DNA from: Aromatoleum toluolicum
GTDB lineage: Bacteria > Pseudomonadota > Gammaproteobacteria > Burkholderiales > Rhodocyclaceae
Reading direction: 5' to 3'
NCBI RefSeq assembly: GCF_012911005.2
Contig: NZ_WTVS01000020.1
Coordinates: 1-64,000, forward strand
DNA length: 64,000 bases
Notes under the pieces: model-generated
What the model saw: only the letters and a program-made list of their open reading frames with translations
Databases searched by the model: none
Told to the model about the DNA's origin: nothing
In this document: piece after piece, positions 8,611-16,318 of the stretch
How positions within the stretch are numbered: position 1 is the stretch's first letter
Layout of the letters: each line of letters begins with the position of its first letter
Made by a program: the position numbers and the translations under genes

Positions 8611-9163
8611 GTTTGCCTCCGTCAGTTTCCCGCCGGATGCCATCGGCGGGCATGGAAAGGGATTCGGGCGCGATCTCCGGCACCGGCTGGCAGTAGCGCC
8701 CGAGACGGTCACGGATGTCGGCCGGGATCGGCACCGATTTCATGGTCTCGAGGTCCAGCGTGACGAGCGTCTGCCTGGCCCGCAGGCGCAGTTCCTCGCC
8801 AACCCGTCCCTGCACGTCGAGACCGATGGAGCGCCCGCCGATGCGGGTGACGGTGAGCCCGAGCACCAATGTGTCGCCCAGCGTGCTCGGCCGCGTGAAG
8901 GTGCAGTCCATGCGCACCGTCGGAATTCCGAGCCGCCGCCTCATGATCATGTCCGCGAATGACGTGCCGAGCCCGTCCGTCAGCCAGTCCTCGACAAGCC
9001 CGTTGAGGAGCACGAAGTACTGCGGATAGAACACGATCCCCGCGGGATCGCAATGCGCGAAGCGCACAAGCACCTCGCGCTCGAACATCGCCGGGCGCGC
9101 CGGAGCGGATGCTTTCGCTCCGACGTCGCCGACGAACGCAATCGCATTGCTGAGGTCTGTCAT
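8600..9163 (-). CDS. 4-hydroxybenzoyl-CoA-type acyl-CoA thioesterase
   Basis: A hotdog thioesterase of 188 residues. The active-site segment RFAHCDPAGIVFYPQYF is characteristic of the 4-hydroxybenzoyl-CoA thioesterase/YbgC group, with the catalytic Asp in HCDPAG. I start at MTDLSNA because AGGAGA precedes it. Its stop lies eleven bases inside the next gene. It leads the 9.2-5.2 kb operon behind the promoter element at 9195-9241. The likely role is release of CoA from an aromatic or dead-end acyl-CoA. Confidence 0.85.
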   Translation of the reverse strand: MTDLSNAIAFVGDVGAKASAPARPAMFEREVLVRFAHCDPAGIVFYPQYFVLLNGLVEDWLTDGLGTSFADMIMRRRLGIPTVRMDCTFTRPSTLGDTLVLGLTVTRIGGRSIGLDVQGRVGEELRLRARQTLVTLDLETMKSVPIPADIRDRLGRYCQPVPEIAPESLSMPADGIRRETDGGKHAD

Positions 9164-9194
9164 CGTCGTGTCTCCTGTGCGCGTGGTCATGGGC

Positions 9195-9241
9195 TCAATG
9201 TATCCACGCGCCGCTGCAGGCGCCCCCCCCACCCGGTATGG
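9195..9241 (-). promoter_or_regulatory. 47-bp promoter element shared with 43212-43258
   Basis: On the minus strand it reads CCATACCGGGTGGGGGGGG, then CTGCAG, then GATACATTGA, ending 32 bp before the thioesterase ATG. The same three blocks recur at 43212-43258 with the same overall spacing (28 bp between outer block starts). TACATT could be a -10 hexamer; the G-rich block is a likely activator site. Confidence 0.7.
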
Positions 9242-9250
9242 CTCAGCTCG

Positions 9251-11266
9251 TCACGGCGTCTTCGTGAAATCCGGCTTGCGCTTCTCCTGGAAGGCGCTGA
9301 TGCCCTCGCGTGCCGCGGCCGTGCAGGCGCTGTCGCCCCATGCCAGGTAGCCGATCTCCAGCGCATCCTCGAACGTCGGCGCGGCGGCGGCGGCCTCCAC
9401 GGCCCGCTCGAGAATGCCGATGACTTCGGCACTGAGCGGCTGACCGCTGGCGGCGACCGGGGCGATGGGGTCGAGCCGCGCGATCTGTACGGCGCCGTCA
9501 GGGATGCCCCCCACCTTGCCGTCCAGCGCCTTCACCCGCGCGACGGCCGCCTGGATGAGTTCGGGATAGTCGCGGGCGAGCCCGTCGACGACGCCCAGCT
9601 CGAACGCCTTCGTCGCCTTCAGGCGCTCGGCCCGGCGCAGCATGCCGTGGAACTCGGCCGACGCCTGCGGCCAGCGACGGTAGGGCACGACCATCGCGCC
9701 GATGCCGTGGACGATGCCGAGCGTGATTTCGGGCATCTGCATCCATGCGTTCGCCAGCGCGACGATGCCGTGGCAGCGCATCGCCAGCTCGAAGCCGCCG
9801 CCCAGCGCCATGCCGTTGATCGCGGCGACGACCGGCTTCTTCATGCGGTCGAGGTGCACGAGCAAGCGCGAACAGTCGCGGGCGTACTGCGCGGAGGCCG
9901 GCGCGTCGCCGAGCATGTTCACGAAGCGCCCGATGTCGCCGCCGGCGCAGAAGGCGCGATTGCCGTAGCCGACGAGGACGAAGCCGGCCACGGCTGGATC
10001 CTGCTCGAAGCGCCGAATGACGGACAGGATCTCGTCGGTCAATTCGTCGTGGAGCGCGTTCAGGGCTTCGGGGCGGCGCAGCGTGATGACCTTGACGTCG
10101 CCGATGTCGTCAACGAGCACATGGCGCAGGAAGCCCTGGTAATCCCCGAGCGGCTTCCGGGCGCCCGGCATCCCGCGCCGCTCGTCGCAGAAGCGCGCGA
10201 GCATGCGACCGGCGTCGGTGTCGCCCAGGTCGCGCATCAGTTCCAGCGGCCCCTTCTTGAACCCGAGCGCCTGACGGCAGCCGAAATCGAGGTCGGCCGG
10301 CTCGCCGATGTCCCGGTCGAGGATGTCCACCGTCTGCGAGAACAGCACGCCGAGAAGACGCTCACGCACCGTCACCGCGGTGTCGTCCGCGACCTTGACG
10401 GGCTTGCCGGGGGGCACCGTCAGCCAGCGGTCGACCGAGCGGAACACCGGCGCCGGCTGGTAATGCTCGCCTTCGAGTTCGGCTTGCAGCGTGTTCGTCT
10501 CGGTGATGATCGGGTTGCCGTTGGCGAGGTTCAGCACGAAGAACGGCCCCGCATGCACGAACTCGCCCGCGACGCTGTCAATCTCGGCCGCGGTCGCGCG
10601 GTCGAGCAGCAATCCGGACTCGTTGCACCAGTTGTCGAAGATGCGATCCAGCATGAAGCACGCGACGTCGTCGGTGACGAGCGGAACCTTGCCGGTCGTG
10701 CAGAAGGCCCAGCGCAGGTATTCGACGACGGCCGGGTCGGTGCGCCCCCAGCGGACGACCTCGACGACCGGGTTGCGCCAAGCCGGCGCGAAGAAGTGCG
10801 TGACGGTCGCGCGCTCGGGGTGTTTCAAGTCGGAAAAGATCTGCGCGGCCGGCAGCGAGCTCGTGTTCGACGTGATCAACGCGTCCGCGCGGACCACCGC
10901 CTCCACGTCGGCGAAGATGCGCCGTTTCAACGCGAGGTTCTCGGTGGCCGCCTCGAGCACCCAGTCGGCCTCCGCGAGGTCGCGATAATCGAGCGTGCCG
11001 ACGACCCCGGCCGTGGCCGCCGCGGCTTCGGCCTCGCTCATCTTCCCTTTCGCGACTGCTTTCGCCGCGTAATCGGCGAAGCGCTGCAAGGCACGGTCGA
11101 GTGCCGCCTGGGCGACGTCGACGAGGATCAGCTTCAAATCCGGCAGCGCGCTCTTCAGGTAATAGCCGATATCCGGACCGATCGTGCCGGCACCGATTAT
11201 TGCGACGGTGCGCGGCAGCGGACGCTGCGGCGTGGCGAGCAGAGGATTGGCGAAACGGGTGACCAT
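9251..11266 (-). CDS. 3-hydroxyacyl-CoA dehydrogenase / enoyl-CoA hydratase fusion
   Basis: A bifunctional beta-oxidation enzyme of 671 residues. The N-terminal NAD-binding Rossmann fold begins VAIIGAGTIGPDIGYY, with the hydroxyacyl-CoA dehydrogenase C-domains following. The C-terminal crotonase starts about DVKVITLRRPEALNALHDEL and has the oxyanion-hole strand GNRAFCAGGDI. Dehydrogenase-first order is the FadN-like arrangement, the reverse of FadB/FadJ. I start at MVTRFAN after AGGAGGCTCC. It is monocistronic or the first gene of its transcript, with a GTATAC operator 148 bp upstream. Confidence 0.88.
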   Translation of the reverse strand: MVTRFANPLLATPQRPLPRTVAIIGAGTIGPDIGYYLKSALPDLKLILVDVAQAALDRALQRFADYAAKAVAKGKMSEAEAAAATAGVVGTLDYRDLAEADWVLEAATENLALKRRIFADVEAVVRADALITSNTSSLPAAQIFSDLKHPERATVTHFFAPAWRNPVVEVVRWGRTDPAVVEYLRWAFCTTGKVPLVTDDVACFMLDRIFDNWCNESGLLLDRATAAEIDSVAGEFVHAGPFFVLNLANGNPIITETNTLQAELEGEHYQPAPVFRSVDRWLTVPPGKPVKVADDTAVTVRERLLGVLFSQTVDILDRDIGEPADLDFGCRQALGFKKGPLELMRDLGDTDAGRMLARFCDERRGMPGARKPLGDYQGFLRHVLVDDIGDVKVITLRRPEALNALHDELTDEILSVIRRFEQDPAVAGFVLVGYGNRAFCAGGDIGRFVNMLGDAPASAQYARDCSRLLVHLDRMKKPVVAAINGMALGGGFELAMRCHGIVALANAWMQMPEITLGIVHGIGAMVVPYRRWPQASAEFHGMLRRAERLKATKAFELGVVDGLARDYPELIQAAVARVKALDGKVGGIPDGAVQIARLDPIAPVAASGQPLSAEVIGILERAVEAAAAAPTFEDALEIGYLAWGDSACTAAAREGISAFQEKRKPDFTKTP

Positions 11267-11413
11267 CAGGGAGCCTCCTTCGGTAGTCTCAAGCGGCGAG
11301 CCGTCGGTGCGGCGCGCATCCTTATCGGTCGGCCATACGGCACCGGCCGGCGAACTCCTCTGGGGCACCCGTTCAGGGCGATCGGCGCAGTCCTGCCGCC
11401 GTTTGTCTTTTTA

Positions 11414-11435
11414 TGTATACAGTATCCAGTGTATT
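11414..11435. promoter_or_regulatory. GntR-like operator upstream of the dehydrogenase/hydratase gene
   Basis: Contains TGTATACAGTATCC followed by GTGTAT. The first 14 bases are identical to those at 44613-44626, and the GTATACAGTA core is shared with the palindrome at 12585-12598 in front of gntR. It sits 148 bp upstream of the 11266 start codon. Confidence 0.6.
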
Positions 11436-11501
11436 CATGAAAAAAAGCAACCGCTTCCGGGGCCGCATGACACGGGGCCGTGACACGATCGACAGCTACT
11501 T

Positions 11502-12416
11502 TCAGGAAGACGATGGAGATTTCATCGCAGCGCCGGGCGATTCCACCCCACGCCGCAGCGTATCCACCATGGCCGCGGCGATCTCGTCGGGAGAGCGCCG
11601 GCCCTGGCGGTACCAGACGTGAATCCAGTTGAGAAAACTCAGGAGCATCAGCCGCAGCAGGCTGCGGTCGGCATGCGGTGCGAGCGGCAACTCATCGATG
11701 AGCCCGCGGTAGACGTTCTCGTAGGCTTCGCGCATCGGCCGGATCTTTGCAAAGAGTTCCGCGTTGCCCGTCATTGCGAGGCTGTGGCCGGTGACGCGGT
11801 CGATGTAGGTGCCGCTGGTGATCGCCGCGATGTGGACCTGGCAAACGCGGGTGAGTCGCTCCCATGGATTGCTCGCACTGGTCAACGCCTCGGCGACGGC
11901 GGCCATCAGGCGTCGGAAGCCTTCCCCGTGCACGGCGAGATAGAGCTCATCCTTCGACGCGAAATAGTGGTAGATCGACCCGGGCAAAAGACCGACCCGG
12001 CTGGCGATGTCACGAATGGAAGTGCTGTCGTAGCCCTGCTCCGCAAAGAGCGCCGCCGCCGCGTCGAGGATCACCTGACGACGGTCGAGCGGCTCGCCGA
12101 CCGTGGCGGCGTCACCGGCCACGAGCTGCGCGGCGACAGCCCCCCGCTCCAGCAATCCGCGCTGCGTATCGGTAAGCGCCCCGACGCCCTCGCGGGACGA
12201 CTGCGCGATCATCCGCAATCGCTTCACGGCGGTCTCGAGGTCGTGCTTCTGCCATATGTAACGCACCCCCGACGGGGAAATGGCAAATCCCTCCCGCCGC
12301 AGGCGCGCGGAGACCGCGGCCTGGCCCAGCCCGGGCTCCTCCCGCGCGAGGCGGAGGATCGCGGCCTCGACGTCCGGGCCGCGGCGCTCTTCTTCATGGC
12401 AGGCATCCAGGCTCAT
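11502..12416 (-). CDS. TetR-family regulator with an extra N-terminal helix-turn-helix
   Basis: 304 residues, about 100 longer than a usual TetR. Residues about 111-160 form the TetR HTH (RQVILDAAAALFAEQGYDST, then IRDIASRVGLLPGSIYHYF), followed by a ligand domain. The first about 70 residues carry a second HTH-like unit (ISPSGVRYIWQKHDLETAVK) resembling the winged-helix start of IS481/IS3-type transposases. I start at MSLDACH. It lies between two GTATAC operator sites and reads toward the dehydrogenase/hydratase gene. Probably regulates this beta-oxidation region; the ligand may be an acyl-CoA. Confidence 0.83.
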   Translation of the reverse strand: MSLDACHEEERRGPDVEAAILRLAREEPGLGQAAVSARLRREGFAISPSGVRYIWQKHDLETAVKRLRMIAQSSREGVGALTDTQRGLLERGAVAAQLVAGDAATVGEPLDRRQVILDAAAALFAEQGYDSTSIRDIASRVGLLPGSIYHYFASKDELYLAVHGEGFRRLMAAVAEALTSASNPWERLTRVCQVHIAAITSGTYIDRVTGHSLAMTGNAELFAKIRPMREAYENVYRGLIDELPLAPHADRSLLRLMLLSFLNWIHVWYRQGRRSPDEIAAAMVDTLRRGVESPGAAMKSPSSS

Positions 12417-12584
12417 GCGCGTCACCCGATTGATTGGATATCCATCATAGCCAAGCCGTCGCCGTGGCGGCAAACTGCTGCAACGGCTTCCAGCGTCGGC
12501 GGACTTCGATCGCCGGATCCGAGAATTCCCGGCGGAAGCTTATCCCCGTCCGATGACGCAAAGAACACTTTACACCCTAAAAAA

Positions 12585-12598
12585 TACTGTATACAGTA
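12585..12598. promoter_or_regulatory. Perfect GTATAC-centred palindrome upstream of gntR
   Basis: TACTGTATACAGTA is a perfect 14-bp palindrome 53 bp upstream of the gntR ATG. GntR/FadR-family factors typically bind GTATAC- or GTnnnAC-type palindromes, so this is a likely autoregulatory site. Confidence 0.7.
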
Positions 12599-12650
12599 CA
12601 CATTAACTCGAAAGCCGCTGCAAACAACGAACATCAAAGGCTCCAGAAAA

Positions 12651-13334
12651 ATGGTCTCCACGCTTCAGCCCGTCGAACGCCCCCTCGCTCTCGGAGAACG
12701 GGTCTATCACACCTTGCGCGATCACCTTCGAAGCGGTCAGATCGTCGCCGGCCAGCCGCTGCAGGAAGTCCAGCTCGCCGAAAAGCTCGGCGTCTCGCGC
12801 ACCCCCGTACGCGAAGCGCTGCGGCGCCTCGCAAGCGAAGGACTGCTCGTCTCCGACAACCGCAGCTTCGTCGTGCCGTCGCTGACGCTGCAGGACGTCA
12901 ACGACATCTACGAGATCCGCTTCCTCATCGAACCGGCCGCAATCCGCAGCATCGCACCACTGACGCGCTCGCCCGAGCTCCGCCGTGGCATCGAGGACGC
13001 GCTCGCGGCAATCGTACGCGCCCACAAGGCCGGGGACGCCGCAGCCTTCCGTGAAGCGACGATCTGCTTCCGTGCGGCATGGCTCGCCCTGGTGCCGAAT
13101 CCGCGGCTCGTGCGGATCGTCGAACAGTACGCCGACCACATGCAGCGCATCCGCACGCTGACGCTCGATGATCCCGAGATCCGCACGATCGTGCTGCGCG
13201 GCCTGAATCGCATCTCGTCCGCGCTGGCCGCCGGTGACGGCGACACTGCTGCCACGGCCATGCTCGAACATCTGGTCGAGGCGAAGCGGGCGTTCATCGC
13301 CGCCGTCGGCCTCAACGAAGACGGCCCGGCCTGA
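12651..13334 (+). CDS. GntR-family regulator (FCD/FadR subfamily)
   Basis: 227 residues. The N-terminal winged helix is typical (LREHLRSG-like start, then LAEKLGVSRTPVREALRRLA at about residues 40-60), followed by an all-helical FCD domain (YEIRFLIEPAAIRSIA). The ATG is preceded by a weak AAAGG. Divergent from the TetR gene and immediately upstream of the thiolase, so it may control the 13-29 kb block. The palindrome at 12585-12598 and relatives at 11414 and 44613 fit its expected site. Confidence 0.87.
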   Translation: MVSTLQPVERPLALGERVYHTLRDHLRSGQIVAGQPLQEVQLAEKLGVSRTPVREALRRLASEGLLVSDNRSFVVPSLTLQDVNDIYEIRFLIEPAAIRSIAPLTRSPELRRGIEDALAAIVRAHKAGDAAAFREATICFRAAWLALVPNPRLVRIVEQYADHMQRIRTLTLDDPEIRTIVLRGLNRISSALAAGDGDTAATAMLEHLVEAKRAFIAAVGLNEDGPA

Positions 13335-13389
13335 TCCTGCCAGCCGGCTGTTCGGGCGCTAACAGAAAAAATCCCGGAGACCGCAGACG

Positions 13390-14598
13390 ATGACCCGTTA
13401 CACCGCAGAAATCCCGTACGGTGCCTACTGGAGCACGCCGTTCGCGCGCTGGCAGGGCAGCTTCGCGTCGCTGCACAGCGTTCGCTTCGCCGCCCATGTG
13501 GCGAAGAACGAGCTTGCGAAACGGAACATCGACTCGCAGACGATCGACTACGGCGTCCTGGGATTCTCCGTGCCGCAGCAGCACGCGTTCTACGGCCTGC
13601 CCTGGCTCGCGGGACTGATCGGCGCGACCCGCGCGGGCGGGCCGACGATGATGCAGGCGTGCGCGACCGGCGTGCGCACGCTGCTCGCCGCGGCGCAGGA
13701 GATCGAGGCCGGTCTGTCAGAGGTGGCGCTCGTGGTGAACTGCGACCGCACGTCTAACGGCCCGCATCTCTACTACCCGAATCCGCGCGGCCCCGGCGGC
13801 ACCGGTTCGTCCGAGGACTGGGTGCTCGACAACTTCGGCTGCGACCCGCTCGGCGGCCACTCAATGGTGCAGACGGCGGAGAACGTCGCCGCGAGGCATG
13901 GCGTCGCGACCTCGCAGCAGCACGAACTCGTGCTGCGACGCGAGGCGCAATACGCCGACGCGCTGAAGGACGACTCCGCCTTCCTGCGCCGCTTCATGAC
14001 CCTGCCCTTTGACGTGCCGAGCGCCGATTTCCGCAAGATCGCGGGCACGCTCGACGGCGACGAGGGCGTGTCCCACTCGACGGCCGCCGGCCTCGCGAAG
14101 CTGAAGCCCGTCATGGAAGGTGGAACGGTCACCTTCGGCGGCCAGACGCATCCGGCGGACGGCAATGCGGCGATCGTCGTGACCACGCCCGAGCAGGCGA
14201 AAGCGCTGTCGAAGGATCCGGCGATCGCCGTGCGGCTTCGCGGCTTCGGCCTCGCCCGCACAGAGCTCGCGTACATGCCCGAGGCGATGATCCCCGCCGC
14301 GCGCCGTGCGCTCGGCCAGGCCGGACTCGACGTCGCCGACATGACGGCGATCAAGACCCATAACCCGTTCGCGGTCAACGACATCGTCTTTGCGCGCGAG
14401 ACCGGCGCGAAGCTCGATGCGATGAACAACTTCGGCTGCTCGCTCGTCTGGGGTCATCCGCAGGCACCCATGGGCACGCGCGCGATCATCGAATTGATCG
14501 AGGAACTCGCGCTGCGTGGGGGTGGCCTCGGCCTCTTCACCGGATGCGCCGCCGGCGACACGGCGATGGCGGTCGTCATCGAGGTCGGCGACCGGTAA
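13390..14598 (+). CDS. Thiolase-family acyl-CoA acetyltransferase
   Basis: 402 residues. The nucleophilic Cys is around residue 91 (MMQACATGVR), a His-bearing KTHNPFAVND loop is near 323, and the final FTGCAAGDTAM segment carries the second Cys. A NNFGCSLVWGHPQAPMGTR segment matches the thiolase NxxGG...GHP signature. The first gene after gntR. Together with the ligase and carboxylase downstream it fits cleavage of a beta-ketoacyl-CoA with release of acetyl-CoA. Exact chain length is unknown; an SCP2/BbsB-type thiolase acting on a substituted substrate is possible. Confidence 0.87.
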   Translation: MTRYTAEIPYGAYWSTPFARWQGSFASLHSVRFAAHVAKNELAKRNIDSQTIDYGVLGFSVPQQHAFYGLPWLAGLIGATRAGGPTMMQACATGVRTLLAAAQEIEAGLSEVALVVNCDRTSNGPHLYYPNPRGPGGTGSSEDWVLDNFGCDPLGGHSMVQTAENVAARHGVATSQQHELVLRREAQYADALKDDSAFLRRFMTLPFDVPSADFRKIAGTLDGDEGVSHSTAAGLAKLKPVMEGGTVTFGGQTHPADGNAAIVVTTPEQAKALSKDPAIAVRLRGFGLARTELAYMPEAMIPAARRALGQAGLDVADMTAIKTHNPFAVNDIVFARETGAKLDAMNNFGCSLVWGHPQAPMGTRAIIELIEELALRGGGLGLFTGCAAGDTAMAVVIEVGDR

Positions 14599-14608
14599 GC
14601 GTTGCAAG

Positions 14609-14640
14609 CGCCGCGCCCCTTTTCGAAGGGAGGCGCGGCG
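14609..14640. terminator. GC-rich hairpin between thiolase and ligase genes
   Basis: CGCCGCGCC at 14609-14617 pairs with GGCGCGGCG at 14632-14640, with an inner CCTT/AAGG extension. No T-run follows, so it could attenuate or process the transcript rather than end it. Confidence 0.45.
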
Positions 14641-14785
14641 CACGGCAGGAAAGGATCACCGCCTCCCCGCCAAAGGGAGACACGAGAGGCGCAAAAGCGC
14701 CCGGATGCAGCATCCCCAACCGGATTCAAACGAGTCAGAAGAGGCGCGCAAAGCGTCCGTGACCGAACCTGGAGGAGGAATGGGG

Positions 14786-16318
14786 ATGGACTTGTCCGAA
14801 TGGATCGTCCGTCAGGCCGGGCTCGCGCCCGACAGGACGGCGATCCGCTTTCCGGAGCGCGACCTGACGTACGCGGCGTTCGCCGCCGAGATCGATCGGC
14901 TCGCGTCGGCGCTCCGCGTGTCGGGCGTGGAGCGCGGCGACTGCGTCGCGTTTCTCGCCTACAACCGTCCGGAAACGCTCGCGACGCTGTTCGCCTGCGC
15001 TCGGCTGGGCGCGCTCTTCATGCCACTGAACTGGCGCCTCGCGGGCCCCGAGCACCGGCAATTGCTCGCCGACTGTCCGCCGAAGGTGCTGCTCGTGGAA
15101 CCGCGCTTCGTCGGGCAGATCGACGCCTTCCGGGAAGAGCTCGATGGGATGACGCTCGTTGCGTTCGCCACCCCGCCGCAGGGCTGGATCGCCTTCGACG
15201 AGCTGATGGAGCGCGGCGGCGAGCCCGTGGCGCATGACCCGCGCGTCGGCCCCGACACGCCCTTGTTGATCTGTTACACGTCCGGTACCACCGGCAAGGC
15301 GAAAGGCGCGCTCCTGACCCAGGACGCGCTTGCGTGGAACGCCGCGAACAGCGCCGATCTGCACGGGCTCACGAGTGACGACCGGGTGCTGACGACGCTT
15401 CCGCTGTTCCACGTCGGCGGGCTCAACAACCAGACCACCCCCGCCCTGTCGCGCGGCGCCACCGTCGTCCTGCATCCGCGATTCGACGTCGATGAGACCT
15501 TCGACGCGCTCGAGGCGGAGCGCATCACGCTGACCGTCCTCGTGCCGGCGCAGATCGAGGCGATGGTGGCACATCCCCGCTGGCCGACCGCGGATCTCTC
15601 GCGCCTACGGATGATCACGACCGGCTCGACGGTGGTGCCCGACCGGCTCTTCCGCACAGTGCACGAACGCGGCATTCCCCTCGTGCAGATCTACGGCTCG
15701 ACCGAAACCAGCCCGATCGCGGCCTATGTGAAGGCTGCGGACGCGTACGCGCACGCGGGTTCGGCCGGACGTCCGGCGCGCCACTGCAGCGTTCGCGTTT
15801 CGGGCGAAGGCGGCGCGGACGCGAAGACGGGCGTCAGCGGCGAGATCCTCGTGCGCGGGCCGAACGTGATGGCGGGCTACTGGAACAACGCGCAGGCGAC
15901 CTCCGAGGCGCTGCGTGACGGCTGGTTCCACACCGGCGACATGGGCCATTTCGATGCCGACGGCTGGCTGTGGGTCGACGGCCGCAAGAAGGAAATGATC
16001 ATTTCGGGCGGCGAGAACATCTATCCAGCCGAGATCGAGAACCTCCTCATGGAGTCGCCCGACATCGCCGAAGTCGCCGTGGTCGGGCGCCCGGACGAGC
16101 GTTGGGGCGAATGCGTCGTGGCGGTCATCGTCACGCACGAAGGCTCGACCCTCGATGCCGGCGGCGTGCTCGGGCTCCTCGACGGCCGCATCGCCCGCTA
16201 CAAGTTGCCCAAGGAAGTGTTGTTCATCGACGAACTCCCGCGCACCGCGCTGGGCAAGGTCCGCAAGGACGAAGTGCGGCGTCTGGTCGCACGCAAAACG
16301 TTCATGGAGCACATCTGA
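14786..16318 (+). CDS. AMP-forming acyl-CoA synthetase
   Basis: 510-residue ANL-superfamily ligase. It has P-loop ICYTSGTTGKAKGA, motif YGSTETSP, WFHTGDMGHFDADGWLWVDG, the KEMIISGGENIYPAEIE hinge and the C-terminal catalytic Lys in ALGKVRKDE. I start at the second ATG (14786) because GGAGGAGG lies seven bases before it; the ATG two codons earlier is too close. The stop overlaps the next start (TGATG). It would activate a free carboxylate, plausibly the beta-keto acid formed by the carboxylase encoded next. Confidence 0.9.
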   Translation: MDLSEWIVRQAGLAPDRTAIRFPERDLTYAAFAAEIDRLASALRVSGVERGDCVAFLAYNRPETLATLFACARLGALFMPLNWRLAGPEHRQLLADCPPKVLLVEPRFVGQIDAFREELDGMTLVAFATPPQGWIAFDELMERGGEPVAHDPRVGPDTPLLICYTSGTTGKAKGALLTQDALAWNAANSADLHGLTSDDRVLTTLPLFHVGGLNNQTTPALSRGATVVLHPRFDVDETFDALEAERITLTVLVPAQIEAMVAHPRWPTADLSRLRMITTGSTVVPDRLFRTVHERGIPLVQIYGSTETSPIAAYVKAADAYAHAGSAGRPARHCSVRVSGEGGADAKTGVSGEILVRGPNVMAGYWNNAQATSEALRDGWFHTGDMGHFDADGWLWVDGRKKEMIISGGENIYPAEIENLLMESPDIAEVAVVGRPDERWGECVVAVIVTHEGSTLDAGGVLGLLDGRIARYKLPKEVLFIDELPRTALGKVRKDEVRRLVARKTFMEHI

